Origin: Methylophilus medardicus
GTDB lineage: Bacteria; Pseudomonadota; Gammaproteobacteria; Burkholderiales; Methylophilaceae
Direction: 5' to 3'
Length of the DNA: 64,000 nt
Assembly: GCF_006363955.1 (NCBI RefSeq)
Contig: NZ_CP040948.1
Location: forward strand, 744,001 to 808,000
Shown: positions 8,768-17,740 of the stretch, one piece after another
Layout of the letters: every line of letters starts with the position of its first letter
Position numbering within the stretch: the stretch's first letter is position 1
Translations under genes and position numbers: made by a program
The notes under the pieces: model-generated
Databases searched by the model: none
What the model was told of the DNA's origin: nothing
Seen by the model: only the letters and a program-made list of their open reading frames with translations

Positions 8768-9628
8768 ATGGCTTCAGAGCCGGATAAGTTATTACACAAA
8801 CCCTCTCTTTTAGAACGTTTAAGTCATTTTCTTCTGCGCGAGCCAGAAGACAGAGAGCAACTGGTCGATTTGTTGCACGGGGCTTATGAAAATCACCTGA
8901 TGGACAGCGATTCGCTGGCCATGATCGAAGGTGTGTTGCAAGTGAGTGAGATGCAGGTCAGAGACATTATGATCCCACGCTCGCAAATGGACGTGATCGA
9001 TATTGCCCAACCGGCAGATAGTTTTTTACCTTTTGTGATCGAAACGGCCCACTCCCGTTTTCCTGTCATTGAAGATGACAAAAATGATGTGATTGGTATT
9101 TTGCTAGCCAAAGATTTGCTGCGCTATTACGCCAATGAGTCATTTGAACTGCGCGACATGTTGCGGCCTGCGGTATTTATCCCTGAGTCTAAACGATTGA
9201 ATGTGCTGCTCAAAGAGTTTCGCAGCAACCGGAATCATATTGCAATCGTGGTAGATGAATACGGTGGCGTCGCAGGCATGGTGACCATTGAAGATGTGCT
9301 CGAACAAATTGTTGGCGACATTGAAGATGAGTACGATGAGGATGAAGGTGAAGGAAACATTATTCAGCAAGAGCCTGGACAATACCGTGTGAAGGCCCTC
9401 ACTGAGATCCCTGAATTTAATGAAGCGATTGGTACCACGTTTAGTGACGAAGAATTTTCAACCGTGGGTGGCTTGGTCGTGAATCGATTTGGGCATTTGC
9501 CCAAACGCGGAGACCACATCCGCATAGACAATTTAAGTGTGACTGTCGTGCATGCTGACAGTCGCCGTGTGCATGTGTTGTTGGTCGAACAGTTGCCAGA
9601 AGAGGCCTATCCGATCGAGTCAGTGTAG
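8768..9628 (+). CDS. corC: CorC/HlyC family CBS-domain protein
   Basis: About 286 residues. The conserved N-terminal helix region LLEGVL-like (MIEGVLQVSEMQVRDIMIPRSQM) leads into a CBS pair (about residues 55-185, with VVDEYGGVAGMVTIEDVLEQIVGDIEDEYD), then a C-terminal CorC_HlyC domain (YRVKALTEIPEFNEAIG ... TVGGLV). No membrane helices, so it is the soluble type often associated with Mg/Co efflux or, next to lnt, with apolipoprotein acylation; lnt is not visible here. The start is uncertain: an ATG seven codons upstream has a slightly better ribosome site. Confidence 0.9.
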   Translation: MASEPDKLLHKPSLLERLSHFLLREPEDREQLVDLLHGAYENHLMDSDSLAMIEGVLQVSEMQVRDIMIPRSQMDVIDIAQPADSFLPFVIETAHSRFPVIEDDKNDVIGILLAKDLLRYYANESFELRDMLRPAVFIPESKRLNVLLKEFRSNRNHIAIVVDEYGGVAGMVTIEDVLEQIVGDIEDEYDEDEGEGNIIQQEPGQYRVKALTEIPEFNEAIGTTFSDEEFSTVGGLVVNRFGHLPKRGDHIRIDNLSVTVVHADSRRVHVLLVEQLPEEAYPIESV

Positions 9629-9695
9629 GCAACGCAGCAAATTTGAACCTATTGGTGTTTTAACTGCCTGAGTTTACGAACATAAGGAGAGTCAT

Positions 9696-10088
9696 ATGAG
9701 AGCACAAGCTTGGTTAAATGGGGTGATGGCAGTTGCATTATTGTCTTTAAGCAGTGCAGCTTTGGCAGGGGCAACGCCAAGTAAGCTGCCGGAAGATGAA
9801 CAAGGATTTGTCAAAGCGGTAGGTAAGCTCAATCGGTCGCAGCTGGTTGCTTTGCTGGGTGAGCCCGCGCATGCCGAAGATGTAAAATTGAAAGACAGTG
9901 GTCGCGTGGTTGCTTCGATTTGGCATTATCACAACATCAACAAGGATGCCGCAGGTGCTTACTATCCAACCACTGAACTTGATTTGATCGATGACCAAGT
10001 GAGTGTCGTAGTGTTTCTCAATAACGATGGTTCAGACGCCAGTACCGGTCAGTCATATGAGGTGCAACCGAATCCGGCAGATCTATAA
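9696..10088 (+). CDS. Small secreted protein of unknown function
   Basis: A 130-residue protein with a clear Sec signal peptide (about residues 1-25, cleaved near ALAGA) and a strong AAGGAG ribosome site. The mature part is short, with the segment LVALLGEPAHAEDVKLKDSGRVV followed by SIWHYHNI and a strand-rich tail. The 'L-x-x-L-L-G-x-P' block followed by W-x-Y resembles the SmpA/OmlA-type fold used by BamE-like domains, but this is only a hint. Followed by a strong terminator and not obviously co-transcribed with anything. Confidence 0.8.
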   Translation: MRAQAWLNGVMAVALLSLSSAALAGATPSKLPEDEQGFVKAVGKLNRSQLVALLGEPAHAEDVKLKDSGRVVASIWHYHNINKDAAGAYYPTTELDLIDDQVSVVVFLNNDGSDASTGQSYEVQPNPADL

Positions 10089-10118
10089 CCCGTCAGCACG
10101 ATCCGATTGAAATAAAAA

Positions 10119-10141
10119 AAGGGCGCTTTTTAGCGCCCTTT
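10119..10141. terminator. Intrinsic terminator between a secreted-protein gene and mscL
   Basis: Stem AAGGGCGC / GCGCCCTT around a TTTTTA loop, preceded by seven A and followed by TTTG. It serves the convergent genes on both sides. Confidence 0.85.
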
Positions 10142-10162
10142 GTTATGCTTGTCTAAAAAGCA

Positions 10163-10576
10163 TTATTTTTTCAGACTGTCACGAATTTCACGCAGCAACA
10201 CAATATCTTCCGGAGTGGCTGCCGGTGCTGGTGCAGGTTCTGCCTGTTTAAGGCTGTTCATGAATTTCACCATTTGAAAAATAATAAATGCCAAGATGAG
10301 GAAATTAATCACAATGGTGATGAAGTTACCATAGGCCAGCACGGCACCCAGTTTTTTAGCTTCTGCCAGCGCTAATTCCCCTGACTGGCCATTCAGCGCA
10401 ATATAAAGATTGCTAAAGTCAAAGCCGCCGAATAATTTTCCGACCACTGGCATGATGATATCGTTGACCATAGAGTCAACGATTTTGCCAAATGCGCCGC
10501 CGATAATGACCCCCACCGCCAAATCCATGACGTTGCCTTTCAGCGCAAATTGTCTAAATTCAGACACAACACTCAT
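10163..10576 (-). CDS. mscL: Large-conductance mechanosensitive channel MscL
   Basis: A 137-residue inner-membrane channel, the family's normal size. The N-terminal amphipathic helix and first pore helix read [24 protein letters not shown], with the gate glycines of MscL; the second helix ([18 protein letters not shown]) and the cytoplasmic C-terminal helix bundle ([11 protein letters not shown]) are intact. It acts as an osmotic emergency valve. Monocistronic, divergent from panC and ending at a shared terminator. Confidence 0.97.
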   Translation of the reverse strand: MSVVSEFRQFALKGNVMDLAVGVIIGGAFGKIVDSMVNDIIMPVVGKLFGGFDFSNLYIALNGQSGELALAEAKKLGAVLAYGNFITIVINFLILAFIIFQMVKFMNSLKQAEPAPAPAATPEDIVLLREIRDSLKK

Positions 10577-10745
10577 TTTTCATTCCCCTTGTTAACATTT
10601 GTAGTGAATTGCAAATTAAGACTATAGGCGTTGACGGCTATTCTTGTCAATTGCAGCAAGCCGGTCTGGTCGCCGGGCGCTAAGAGCCTCTTTGCCTGTG
10701 CTATATTGCCACATCTGAAGTGTTGATGGATTAAAACGAATCGTC

Positions 10746-11600
10746 ATGCAGTTGTTTCATACCTTGCGCGAGCTGCGCGCATTTTTGGCTAATCAGCCTC
10801 ATCAGCGATTGGGCTTGGTTCCCACTATGGGTAATTTGCATGCAGGCCACTGCCATTTAGTCACGCTAGCCAAAACGCATGCCGACCTCGTGGTGGTGAG
10901 CATTTTTGTCAATCCGCTACAATTCGGCGCGAATGAAGATTTCGGCAGTTATCCGCGGACGCTGGTAGCAGATTGCGAAAAACTACAAGCAGTGGGCGCG
11001 GATGTCGTGTTTGCGCCAGCAGTGACGGAGATGTATGCGGATTTTGATGGGCAGCATTTGCATCAGCAAGTGGTGGTGCAGCCACCGGCCTTGGCGAACG
11101 ATTTATGCGGGGCGAGCCGTCCCGGACATTTTGCCGGTGTTGCTACTGTGGTCACTAAATTGTTTCATATGGTCAAGCCGCAGGTGGCGGTATTTGGACG
11201 GAAAGATTACCAGCAATGGATGGTGGTGCGTGCAATGGTGCGGCAACTCAACTTTGATATTGAGATTGTGGCGGGTGAAACGATGCGCGAGCCTTCTGGC
11301 TTAGCCATGAGTTCACGCAATGGTTACTTGACTCCTGCCGAAAAAACACAGGCGACGCAGTTATATCAGCAGTTGGGCCGTATCAAAGCGGCGCTACTGT
11401 CTGGGCGACGTGACTATTCTATTTTGTGTGATGAGGCGCATTTGTGGTTGACGCAGCAGGGTTGGCAGGTAGATTATGTTGAGATTCGATGCCAACATAC
11501 ATTATCTCTACCCGATGCGCAGAGTCATGACTGGGTGATCTTGATCGCGGCTAAATTGGGCAATACCCGACTTATCGATAACTGTGAAGTCAGCCTGTAA
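10746..11600 (+). CDS. panC: Pantoate--beta-alanine ligase
   Basis: A 284-residue cytosolic ATP-dependent enzyme that joins pantoate and beta-alanine to make pantothenate. Class I-like nucleotide motifs are visible: VPTMGNLHAGHCHLV (the HxGH signature, about residues 26-40), FVNPLQFG, GASRPGHFAGVATVV and the KMSKS-equivalent MSSRNGYL. Followed by panD after 105 bases that appear to hold a separate promoter. panB is not in the window. Confidence 0.97.
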   Translation: MQLFHTLRELRAFLANQPHQRLGLVPTMGNLHAGHCHLVTLAKTHADLVVVSIFVNPLQFGANEDFGSYPRTLVADCEKLQAVGADVVFAPAVTEMYADFDGQHLHQQVVVQPPALANDLCGASRPGHFAGVATVVTKLFHMVKPQVAVFGRKDYQQWMVVRAMVRQLNFDIEIVAGETMREPSGLAMSSRNGYLTPAEKTQATQLYQQLGRIKAALLSGRRDYSILCDEAHLWLTQQGWQVDYVEIRCQHTLSLPDAQSHDWVILIAAKLGNTRLIDNCEVSL

Positions 11601-11632
11601 AAACAATCGAGTGCGTTTTTTGTAAATTTATT

Positions 11633-11661
11633 TTGCGCTAAGCCATTGATAACTTTATAAT
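11633..11661 (+). promoter_or_regulatory. Probable sigma-70 promoter of panD
   Basis: TTGCGC and a perfect TATAAT separated by 17 bases in the panC-panD gap. The expected transcript starts about base 11668, directly before a stem-loop, so panD-rsfS-rlmH-phrB can be expressed independently of panC. Confidence 0.6.
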
Positions 11662-11670
11662 TACGACCTT

Positions 11671-11686
11671 TTCCGCGCGAGCGGAA
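11671..11686 (+). other. Stem-loop at the 5' end of the panD leader
   Basis: Perfect six-base-pair stem TTCCGC / GCGGAA closed by a GCGA (GNRA-type) tetraloop, lying at the very start of the predicted panD mRNA and followed by a second possible pairing GTTC / GAAC that flanks the AAGGA ribosome site. No T-run follows, so it is not a terminator. It may stabilise the mRNA or tune translation (inference). Confidence 0.5.
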
Positions 11687-11705
11687 GTTCGAGCTAAGGA
11701 ACGCA

Positions 11706-12086
11706 ATGCAAAGAACCATGTTGAAATCAAAGCTGCATCGTGTGCGTGTGACGCATAGTGAGCTGCACTATGAGGGCAGCTGTGCGATTGATGAAGCTTT
11801 GCTGGAAGCCGCCAATATTCACGAATATGAGCAAATTCAGATTTACAATATCAACAATGGTGAGCGTTTTACGACCTATGCGATTCGCGCTGAGCGTCAT
11901 TCTGGGGTGATTTCGGTGAACGGTGCCGCAGCACATAAAGCGAATCCGGATGACTTGATTATTATCGCCAGTTATTCGCAATATACTGAAGCAGAACTCT
12001 CTCAATACCACCCACAATTGGTTTACGTTGATGCAGGTAATCGCATTGTCGAGCAAAAAAACCATATTTCTGCGCAAGCCGCCTGA
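11706..12086 (+). CDS. panD: Aspartate 1-decarboxylase proenzyme
   Basis: A 126-residue pyruvoyl-dependent enzyme making beta-alanine from aspartate for PanC. With the ATG chosen, the self-cleavage site is exactly Gly24-Ser25 (HYEGSCAID), the canonical position, which fixes the start. An AAGGA ribosome site lies seven bases upstream. Downstream blocks [35 protein letters not shown] are family signatures. Followed closely by rsfS and rlmH, an unusual link of pantothenate and ribosome genes where nadD is the more common neighbour. Confidence 0.97.
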   Translation: MQRTMLKSKLHRVRVTHSELHYEGSCAIDEALLEAANIHEYEQIQIYNINNGERFTTYAIRAERHSGVISVNGAAAHKANPDDLIIIASYSQYTEAELSQYHPQLVYVDAGNRIVEQKNHISAQAA

Positions 12087-12100
12087 CTTTGAAAAACCCT

Positions 12101-12472
12101 ATGCAACCTCAAACCGAAACCATCTCTGTTGAAGAGATGAAACTGGCCGTCGTCGACGCGCTAGAAGATATTAAAGCTTTTGAAATCACAGTGATGGATG
12201 TGCGCCGGATGACGGCAATGACCAGCTATATGATTGTGGCCAGTGGCAACTCTACTCGCCAATGCAAAGCCATTGCAGATAACGTGCGCGAAAAGCTTAA
12301 AGAAAAAGGCATTGAAGCGCGCGGTGTCGAGGGCGATAAAGAGGGCGAGTGGGTGTTGGTGGACCTAGGTGACATCGTGGTGCACGTGATGGTGCCAGCG
12401 ACCCGTGCTTATTACAATATTGAACAGTTGTGGAGCGAGTCTCAATCTCGCCGTGCAGCGACCGCCGCCTGA
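12101..12472 (+). CDS. rsfS: Ribosomal silencing factor RsfS
   Basis: About 123 residues. RsfS binds L14 on the large subunit and blocks subunit joining under nutrient stress. The conserved blocks ALEDIKAFEITVMDVR, TSYMIVASGNSTRQCKAIADNV and GVEGDKEGEWVLVDLGDIVVHVM are complete. Start is either this ATG or a TTG four codons upstream. It precedes rlmH, its usual neighbour. Confidence 0.95.
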   Translation: MQPQTETISVEEMKLAVVDALEDIKAFEITVMDVRRMTAMTSYMIVASGNSTRQCKAIADNVREKLKEKGIEARGVEGDKEGEWVLVDLGDIVVHVMVPATRAYYNIEQLWSESQSRRAATAA

Positions 12473-12504
12473 TACGCTGTTTCTGGCGTATTGCCTTTTA
12501 CCGC

Positions 12505-12972
12505 ATGAAACTCAATATCATCTCGGTCGGCCACAAAATGCCTGACTGGGTGGAGATCGCTTGTGCCGCGTATTTAAAACGCATGCCACGCGAACTTGAA
12601 ACACGCATCATCGAAATCAAGCCTGATAAACGAGCGGCCGGCAAAAATAATGAAGTGGTGCAAGAGGCCGAAGCCAAGCGCATTTTAGAGGTGGTCGGTA
12701 AAGATTATCTGGTTGCGCTAGATGAGCGCGGACAGGCCGTCACGACCTTACAACTGGCCGAAAAATTAACCCATTGGCAGGGCATGGGTCGAGATGTGTC
12801 ATTGGTCATTGGCGGGGCCGACGGCTTGCACGCGCAACTAAAAACGCAAGCGCAATGGTTATTTAGTCTGTCTAAACTTACCCTGCCGCATGGCATGGTG
12901 CGAGTGCTGCTGGCCGAGCAACTTTATCGCGCACACACGGTTCTAAGCGGACACCCTTATCACAGAGAGTAA
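12505..12972 (+). CDS. rlmH: 23S rRNA (pseudouridine-1915-N3)-methyltransferase RlmH
   Basis: A 155-residue SPOUT methyltransferase that methylates pseudouridine 1915 of 23S rRNA. It starts at MKLNIISVGHKMPDWV, and the trefoil-knot SAM-binding region reads SLVIGGADGLHAQL followed by HGMVRVLLAEQLYRAHTVLSGHPYHRE, the exact family C-terminus. The length equals that of E. coli RlmH. The stop is two bases before the phrB start. Confidence 0.97.
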   Translation: MKLNIISVGHKMPDWVEIACAAYLKRMPRELETRIIEIKPDKRAAGKNNEVVQEAEAKRILEVVGKDYLVALDERGQAVTTLQLAEKLTHWQGMGRDVSLVIGGADGLHAQLKTQAQWLFSLSKLTLPHGMVRVLLAEQLYRAHTVLSGHPYHRE

Positions 12973-12974
12973 TT

Positions 12975-14402
12975 ATGTCTAATGCCTTGGTCTGGTTACG
13001 TCGCGATTTGCGCGATGATGATCATGCAGCGTTGTATCACGCCCTCAAGCGGCATACGCAAGTGTATGTCGCTTTTATTTTTGATACCGATATTTTGGAT
13101 GCCTTGTCTGATAAGCAAGATCGCCGCGTCGAGTTTATTTGGGAGAGTGTGCGCCAACTGCAACAATCCCTGCAAGCACAAGGCGGGGATTTAATCATAC
13201 TGCACGGTCGTGCAACCGTTGAGATCCCGCGGCTTGCCGATGCTCTTAAGGTGACAGACGTCTATGCTAATAAAGACTATGAGCCCGTAGCGATCGCCCG
13301 CGATGAGGCGGTTGCAGCAACCTTAAGTCAACAAAGTCGGCAGTTGCATTTGTTCAAAGACCAAGTGTTGTTTGAGCAATCCGAGGTCATGACCCAAGCC
13401 GGCAAGCCATATGGTGTCTTTACACCCTATAAAAACGCACACTTGGCTAAGCTTAATACTTATTATTTAAAAGCCTATCCGGTAAAAAAATATAGCCATC
13501 ACCTGGCATCGGTAGCGCCTGAGCCCATGCCAACACTCGAAGATATGGGGTTTCAACGCACGAATCTGGCGGAGATGCGTTTGCCAACGGGCATGGTGGG
13601 TGCGCAGCAATTGTTTGCTGACTTTTTGCACCGCATTGATCACTATCACGATGCACGAAATTTTCCTGCGATTAAGGGCGTGTCCTATCTTTCAGTGCAC
13701 CTGCGGTTTGGCACCATCTCTATACGCCAACTCGCCCATGCCGCCTGGCAACTGACCCAGGCAGGCAATGAAGGGGCGGTGATCTGGCTAAACGAGCTAA
13801 TCTGGCGTGATTTTTATTTTCAGGTGCTATTTCACCGGCCCGATCTACAACAAGGGCGTGCTTACAAGCCAGAGTACGATGCATTACCTTTCCCGAATAA
13901 TGAGGCATGGTTTTCGGCCTGGTGTGAGGGCCGCACTGGATTTCCTATTGTAGATGCTGCCATGCGTCAGCTGAATCAAACTGGTTATATGCATAACCGC
14001 TTGCGTATGGTGGTAGCGAGCTTTCTAGTGAAGGATCTGCTAATCGATTGGCGTTGGGGTGAGCGTTATTTTGCAGAAAAATTAATTGATTTTGATTTTG
14101 CTGCAAATAATGGGGGCTGGCAATGGGCGGCCTCTACCGGCTGCGATGCGCAACCTTATTTCAGGATTTTTAACCCGCAATCACAATCCGAAAAATTTGA
14201 TGCCCAAGGTAAGTTTATTCGTAAATATGTTCCTGAGCTGACGGCTTTGAGCGATCAGCAAATTCACGCGCCATGGGCAGAAAAATTCTCTAAAAAAGGC
14301 TTGTTTGACAAAGGATTGCCGCTCGATTACCCACCTCCTGTCGTCGATCACGCGCAGCAGCGCGAACAAGCCCTGCATCTATACAAAAATAATGTGAAGT
14401 AA
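12975..14402 (+). CDS. phrB: Deoxyribodipyrimidine photolyase (cryptochrome/photolyase family)
   Basis: A 475-residue light-driven repair enzyme for cyclobutane pyrimidine dimers. The N-terminal antenna domain starts ALVWLRRDLRDDDH; the FAD-binding domain carries WLNELIWRDFYFQVL, GRTGFPIVDAAMRQLNQTGYMHNR, and the C-terminal signature WQWAASTGCDAQPYFRIFNP with the conserved Trp residues of the electron-transfer chain. This is the class I CPD architecture. It is only two bases after rlmH, so probably co-transcribed, an odd partnership. Confidence 0.95.
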   Translation: MSNALVWLRRDLRDDDHAALYHALKRHTQVYVAFIFDTDILDALSDKQDRRVEFIWESVRQLQQSLQAQGGDLIILHGRATVEIPRLADALKVTDVYANKDYEPVAIARDEAVAATLSQQSRQLHLFKDQVLFEQSEVMTQAGKPYGVFTPYKNAHLAKLNTYYLKAYPVKKYSHHLASVAPEPMPTLEDMGFQRTNLAEMRLPTGMVGAQQLFADFLHRIDHYHDARNFPAIKGVSYLSVHLRFGTISIRQLAHAAWQLTQAGNEGAVIWLNELIWRDFYFQVLFHRPDLQQGRAYKPEYDALPFPNNEAWFSAWCEGRTGFPIVDAAMRQLNQTGYMHNRLRMVVASFLVKDLLIDWRWGERYFAEKLIDFDFAANNGGWQWAASTGCDAQPYFRIFNPQSQSEKFDAQGKFIRKYVPELTALSDQQIHAPWAEKFSKKGLFDKGLPLDYPPPVVDHAQQREQALHLYKNNVK

Positions 14403-14620
14403 AGATGACAATTGATGTAGAATAAAATTGTCTTTCTTCGTGTTAAGATGCATATTGATCAACGCTTTAACGTACGTTTAATGCAATTTTTAAACATCTT
14501 CTCTTCAACTTTTGTGAGAGATTTCCGTTAAGAGTTCAGACACTTATTTTGCTAAATACAGATTGCCAGCTGTGTTAAGGATGCAACCACTTAAATACGC
14601 TTGAATAGCCTATAACCATA

Positions 14621-15676
14621 ATGACGAATATGAAAAAACTGAGAGCGATTGTTCTGATAGCTGTATTAGCGAGTGTCTCGGGTTGCGCGACAACCAATAA
14701 AGACCCGCTAGAAGGTGTCAACAGGGGAATTTACAAATTTAACGATGTGGCTGACCGCTATGCGATCAAGCCAGTGGCCAAAGCCTACAAAGCGGTTGCT
14801 CCTTCACCCGTGCGCACTGGCATCAGTAATTTTTTTAGTAACCTAGGCACATTGACCACCATCGTCAATGACTTGCTGCAGTTAAAATTTGCGCATGCGT
14901 TTACAGATGCAGGCCGTTTTGTCATCAACACAACTTTCGGTTTGGCCGGATTTATCGATGTTGCCAGCATGGACAAGATCGAGAAGCATCAAGAAGACTT
15001 TGGCCAAACGCTAGGTTATTGGGGGGTCGGTTCGGGCCCATATTTAGTGCTGCCGCTGATTGGGCCGAGTACGGTGCGAGATGCGAGTGGCTTGTTTGTT
15101 GATACCGTTACTTCAGATCCGATTACTTATCTACACAACACTGGTCAAATTCGTGCGCACAACCAAGTACGTGCAGTGCAGTTCCTAGACAAGCGTACGC
15201 AATTACTTGACGCCACGGACTTGGTGGACAACGCTTCCATCGATCCTTATGCCTTTATGCGTGATGCTTTCTTACAGCGTCGTGCCAGCATGATTCAAGA
15301 TGGTTTAGTGCCCCAAGAGTTGTTGCAGGATGAGTTTGAACCGGCAGATGAAGACAAGCAGAATCGTACGGAGCAAACTCCGGCCACTGGGGATGCTTTA
15401 TTGTTGCAGTCTGCAGCGCCGATTGAAGGCGATGAGCATGTTGGCAACTCCCCCTCACCAGCTGAGGTGGTAGAAGTCAATCAGCCAGCGCAACTTACTC
15501 CTGTTGCTGATGCGGTGACAGAAGTCGTCCCTGAGACATCTTTATTCACAACGCAGCCACAAGTAGATCCAGCGATCCACGAAGAGGGCCCAGTGGTCGA
15601 TAATGATGCTGCTGCAGTGTTTGCTGGCGTGGATGACACCTTGCTTTCACTCGGTATTGCGACAGCAGCTCATTAA
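14621..15676 (+). CDS. mlaA: MlaA (VacJ) outer-membrane lipoprotein with long C-terminal extension
   Basis: A lipoprotein signal peptide ends in the lipobox VSGC (about residue 22). The MlaA body, about residues 30-225, shows NRGIYKFNDVADRYAIKPVAKAY, SNFFSNLGTLTTIVNDLLQ, GRFVINTTFGLAGFIDVA, EDFGQTLGYWGVGSGPYLVLPLIGPSTVRD, all family signatures. MlaA extracts misplaced phospholipid from the outer leaflet and passes it to MlaC. About 120 extra acidic, Pro/Val/Ala-rich residues follow, making it 351 residues against about 250 in E. coli. The mlaFEDCB genes are not in view. A second ATG three codons in may be the true start. Confidence 0.93.
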   Translation: MTNMKKLRAIVLIAVLASVSGCATTNKDPLEGVNRGIYKFNDVADRYAIKPVAKAYKAVAPSPVRTGISNFFSNLGTLTTIVNDLLQLKFAHAFTDAGRFVINTTFGLAGFIDVASMDKIEKHQEDFGQTLGYWGVGSGPYLVLPLIGPSTVRDASGLFVDTVTSDPITYLHNTGQIRAHNQVRAVQFLDKRTQLLDATDLVDNASIDPYAFMRDAFLQRRASMIQDGLVPQELLQDEFEPADEDKQNRTEQTPATGDALLLQSAAPIEGDEHVGNSPSPAEVVEVNQPAQLTPVADAVTEVVPETSLFTTQPQVDPAIHEEGPVVDNDAAAVFAGVDDTLLSLGIATAAH

Positions 15677-15695
15677 GCATTCAGTGTTGTTTAGC

Positions 15696-15728
15696 AAAAA
15701 AGGCTTTGCATTTGCAAAGCCTTTTTTT
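15696..15728. terminator. Intrinsic terminator between mlaA and pmbA
   Basis: Stem AAAAAAGGCTTTGC with its exact complement around an ATTT loop, ending in T-runs on both strands; positioned between convergent genes. Confidence 0.9.
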
Positions 15729-15760
15729 ATGGGGGGTATACTAAAGCGTTTGTCAGAAAC

Positions 15761-17083
15761 TTAGTCAGCGGATGCAATCGTCATGCGCTCAATCAAGATC
15801 GAGCCGGTGGATCGTGAACTGTGAGGAATGACATCGTTTCCAATGGCAATGATGCTTTTCAGCATGTCTTGCATATTGCCAGCGATGGTAATTTCTTCGA
15901 CCGGATGAATGATTTCTCCGTTTTCAACCCAGTAACCCGCGGCACCCCTTGAGTAATCGCCGGTCACCATATTCATGCCATGCCCCAATAATTCTGTCAC
16001 TAGCAAACCGGTGCCCATGGTTTGCAATAATTGGGGTAGGGTGTGGCCGGTAGAGCGGACCGCAATATTATGTGCGCCACCTGCATTGCCGGTAGATTGC
16101 ATCCCTAGCTTGCGAGCAGAATAACTGCCAAGTAGGTAGCCTTGCAATACACCATTAGACACCAGTGAGCGTGCTTTACAAGCGACGCCTTCGCTATCAA
16201 ATGCGCTGCTGGCGGCGCCTTTGAGAATAAATGGATTTTCTTCAATCTGTAAGAGCGGGCTAGCGATGGTTTTTCCAAGGCTATCCAGCAAAAAAGACGA
16301 TTTTCGGTAAAGATTGCCGCCAGAAATAGCGCTGATTAGGGTGCCGATGAGCCCGCTGGCCAGCGGCGCTTCAAACAACACTGGATATTGCCCGGTCTTG
16401 ATTGGGCGTGCCCCCAAGCGTTTGACGGTACGCGCACCCGCTGTTTCGCCAACTTGCTCGGGCGTTGCCAAATCTAGGGCGTCACGCGCACTGCTATACC
16501 AGTAATCTCGTTGCATTAATCCATTTGCCTCGGCAATTACCGAGCAACTGATGCTATGGCGCGAGCTGGGATAGCCCCCAACAAACCCATGGCTGTTGGC
16601 ATAAGCAAAGGCACCACTCTGACTATAAATGCTGGCACCCTCACTGTTGCTAATGCGAGCATCTACCGCCAAAGCGGCCGCTTCACAACGTGTAGCCAGA
16701 GCGAGTGCGGCCTCCACATCGATGTCCCAAGGATGGTGCAATGACAAGTCGGGAAATTCCGTGGCCATCAGCGATGGCTCAGCCAAACCACAAAAGGTAT
16801 CTTGCGCAGTATATTTGGCAATGTTGCACGCGGCTTCTACGGTATCTTTAAGTGCTTGCGGGCTCAGGTCTGAGCTGCTGGCGTAGCCTTTTCTCTGGCC
16901 AAAATACACCGTGACCGAGCAACCCTTGTCGCGGTTGTATTCAATATTTTCAGTTTCGCCATGTCTGACGGAGACATTCTGCCCAGTGCCGAAACTGACC
17001 TCAGCCTCTGCGCTACTGGCCCCAGATAGACGGGTCAGTTGAATGATATCCTGAGCGATTTGTTGTAGTTGATCCGATTGCAT
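15761..17083 (-). CDS. pmbA: TldE/PmbA family metalloprotease subunit
   Basis: About 440 residues with start MQSDQLQQIAQ; in-frame upstream ATGs exist but add low-similarity residues that run toward divergent yjgA. TldE partners TldD in maturing peptide antibiotics and degrading unfolded peptides. Family blocks are HGETENIEYNRD, GYASSSDLSPQALKDTVEAACNIAKYT, FDSEGVACKARSLVSNG, LLGSYSARKLGMQSTGNAGG and TGDYSRGAAGYWVENGEI near the C-terminus. TldD is not in the window. Confidence 0.95.
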   Translation of the reverse strand: MQSDQLQQIAQDIIQLTRLSGASSAEAEVSFGTGQNVSVRHGETENIEYNRDKGCSVTVYFGQRKGYASSSDLSPQALKDTVEAACNIAKYTAQDTFCGLAEPSLMATEFPDLSLHHPWDIDVEAALALATRCEAAALAVDARISNSEGASIYSQSGAFAYANSHGFVGGYPSSRHSISCSVIAEANGLMQRDYWYSSARDALDLATPEQVGETAGARTVKRLGARPIKTGQYPVLFEAPLASGLIGTLISAISGGNLYRKSSFLLDSLGKTIASPLLQIEENPFILKGAASSAFDSEGVACKARSLVSNGVLQGYLLGSYSARKLGMQSTGNAGGAHNIAVRSTGHTLPQLLQTMGTGLLVTELLGHGMNMVTGDYSRGAAGYWVENGEIIHPVEEITIAGNMQDMLKSIIAIGNDVIPHSSRSTGSILIERMTIASAD

Positions 17084-17158
17084 GCGTTGGTTGCTAGTTT
17101 TTTGCTTGGCTGTTAAAGCTGGTATCATACCGTGATTTCGCTGAGATTTATTTTTACT

Positions 17159-17701
17159 ATGACATCCGAAAACCTTGATGATTCCCAACCCAGTAAAACA
17201 CGCCTGAAAGCTGAGGCGGATGCGGCACAGGATATTGGTCGTAAACTGGTTGAATTACCCAAAGACAGGCTGAAAAAACTACAACTTGAAGAAGCCTTGA
17301 TGGATGCGATTGCCGAGGCAAAACGGATTACCGCCAATGGTGCGATTCGTCGCCAAATGCAATATATCGGCCGGCTGATGCGCGAAACAGATTTGGCGCC
17401 CATTGTGGAGCAATTGCAAAAGTGGGATGGTAAGCATCAGGAGGAAAACGCCCGTTTTCATCAGATGGAGCGCTGGCGCACCCGTTTGCTGGAGGATGCA
17501 AAAGCCTTTGAGTTATTTATTAGCGAATTTCCACAGACTAACGTGCAACAAATGCGCACGCTGATTCGTAATGCACAAAAAGAGCTGGCTGCCAGTAAGC
17601 CGCCAAAAAGTAGCCGTGAGTTATTTAAAATGATTCGTGAAGTGATGGAGGGTGGGGTCGTTGATGATCTTGACTCACCAGACCCGGCGATGGATGCATA
17701 A
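17159..17701 (+). CDS. yjgA: Ribosome-associated protein YjgA (DUF615)
   Basis: A 180-residue helical protein. YjgA associates with late 50S assembly intermediates. The motifs SKTRLKAEADAAQDIGRKLVELP, ITANGAIRRQMQYIGRLMR and ERWRTRLL are the DUF615 hallmarks. Divergent from pmbA, an arrangement common in proteobacteria, and followed after 39 bases by the TusA-like gene. A GTG 27 bases upstream is an alternative start. Confidence 0.93.
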   Translation: MTSENLDDSQPSKTRLKAEADAAQDIGRKLVELPKDRLKKLQLEEALMDAIAEAKRITANGAIRRQMQYIGRLMRETDLAPIVEQLQKWDGKHQEENARFHQMERWRTRLLEDAKAFELFISEFPQTNVQQMRTLIRNAQKELAASKPPKSSRELFKMIREVMEGGVVDDLDSPDPAMDA

Positions 17702-17740
17702 GCCACGTCGTAACACGCTTAATCACAGGGGAGAGTTGTC

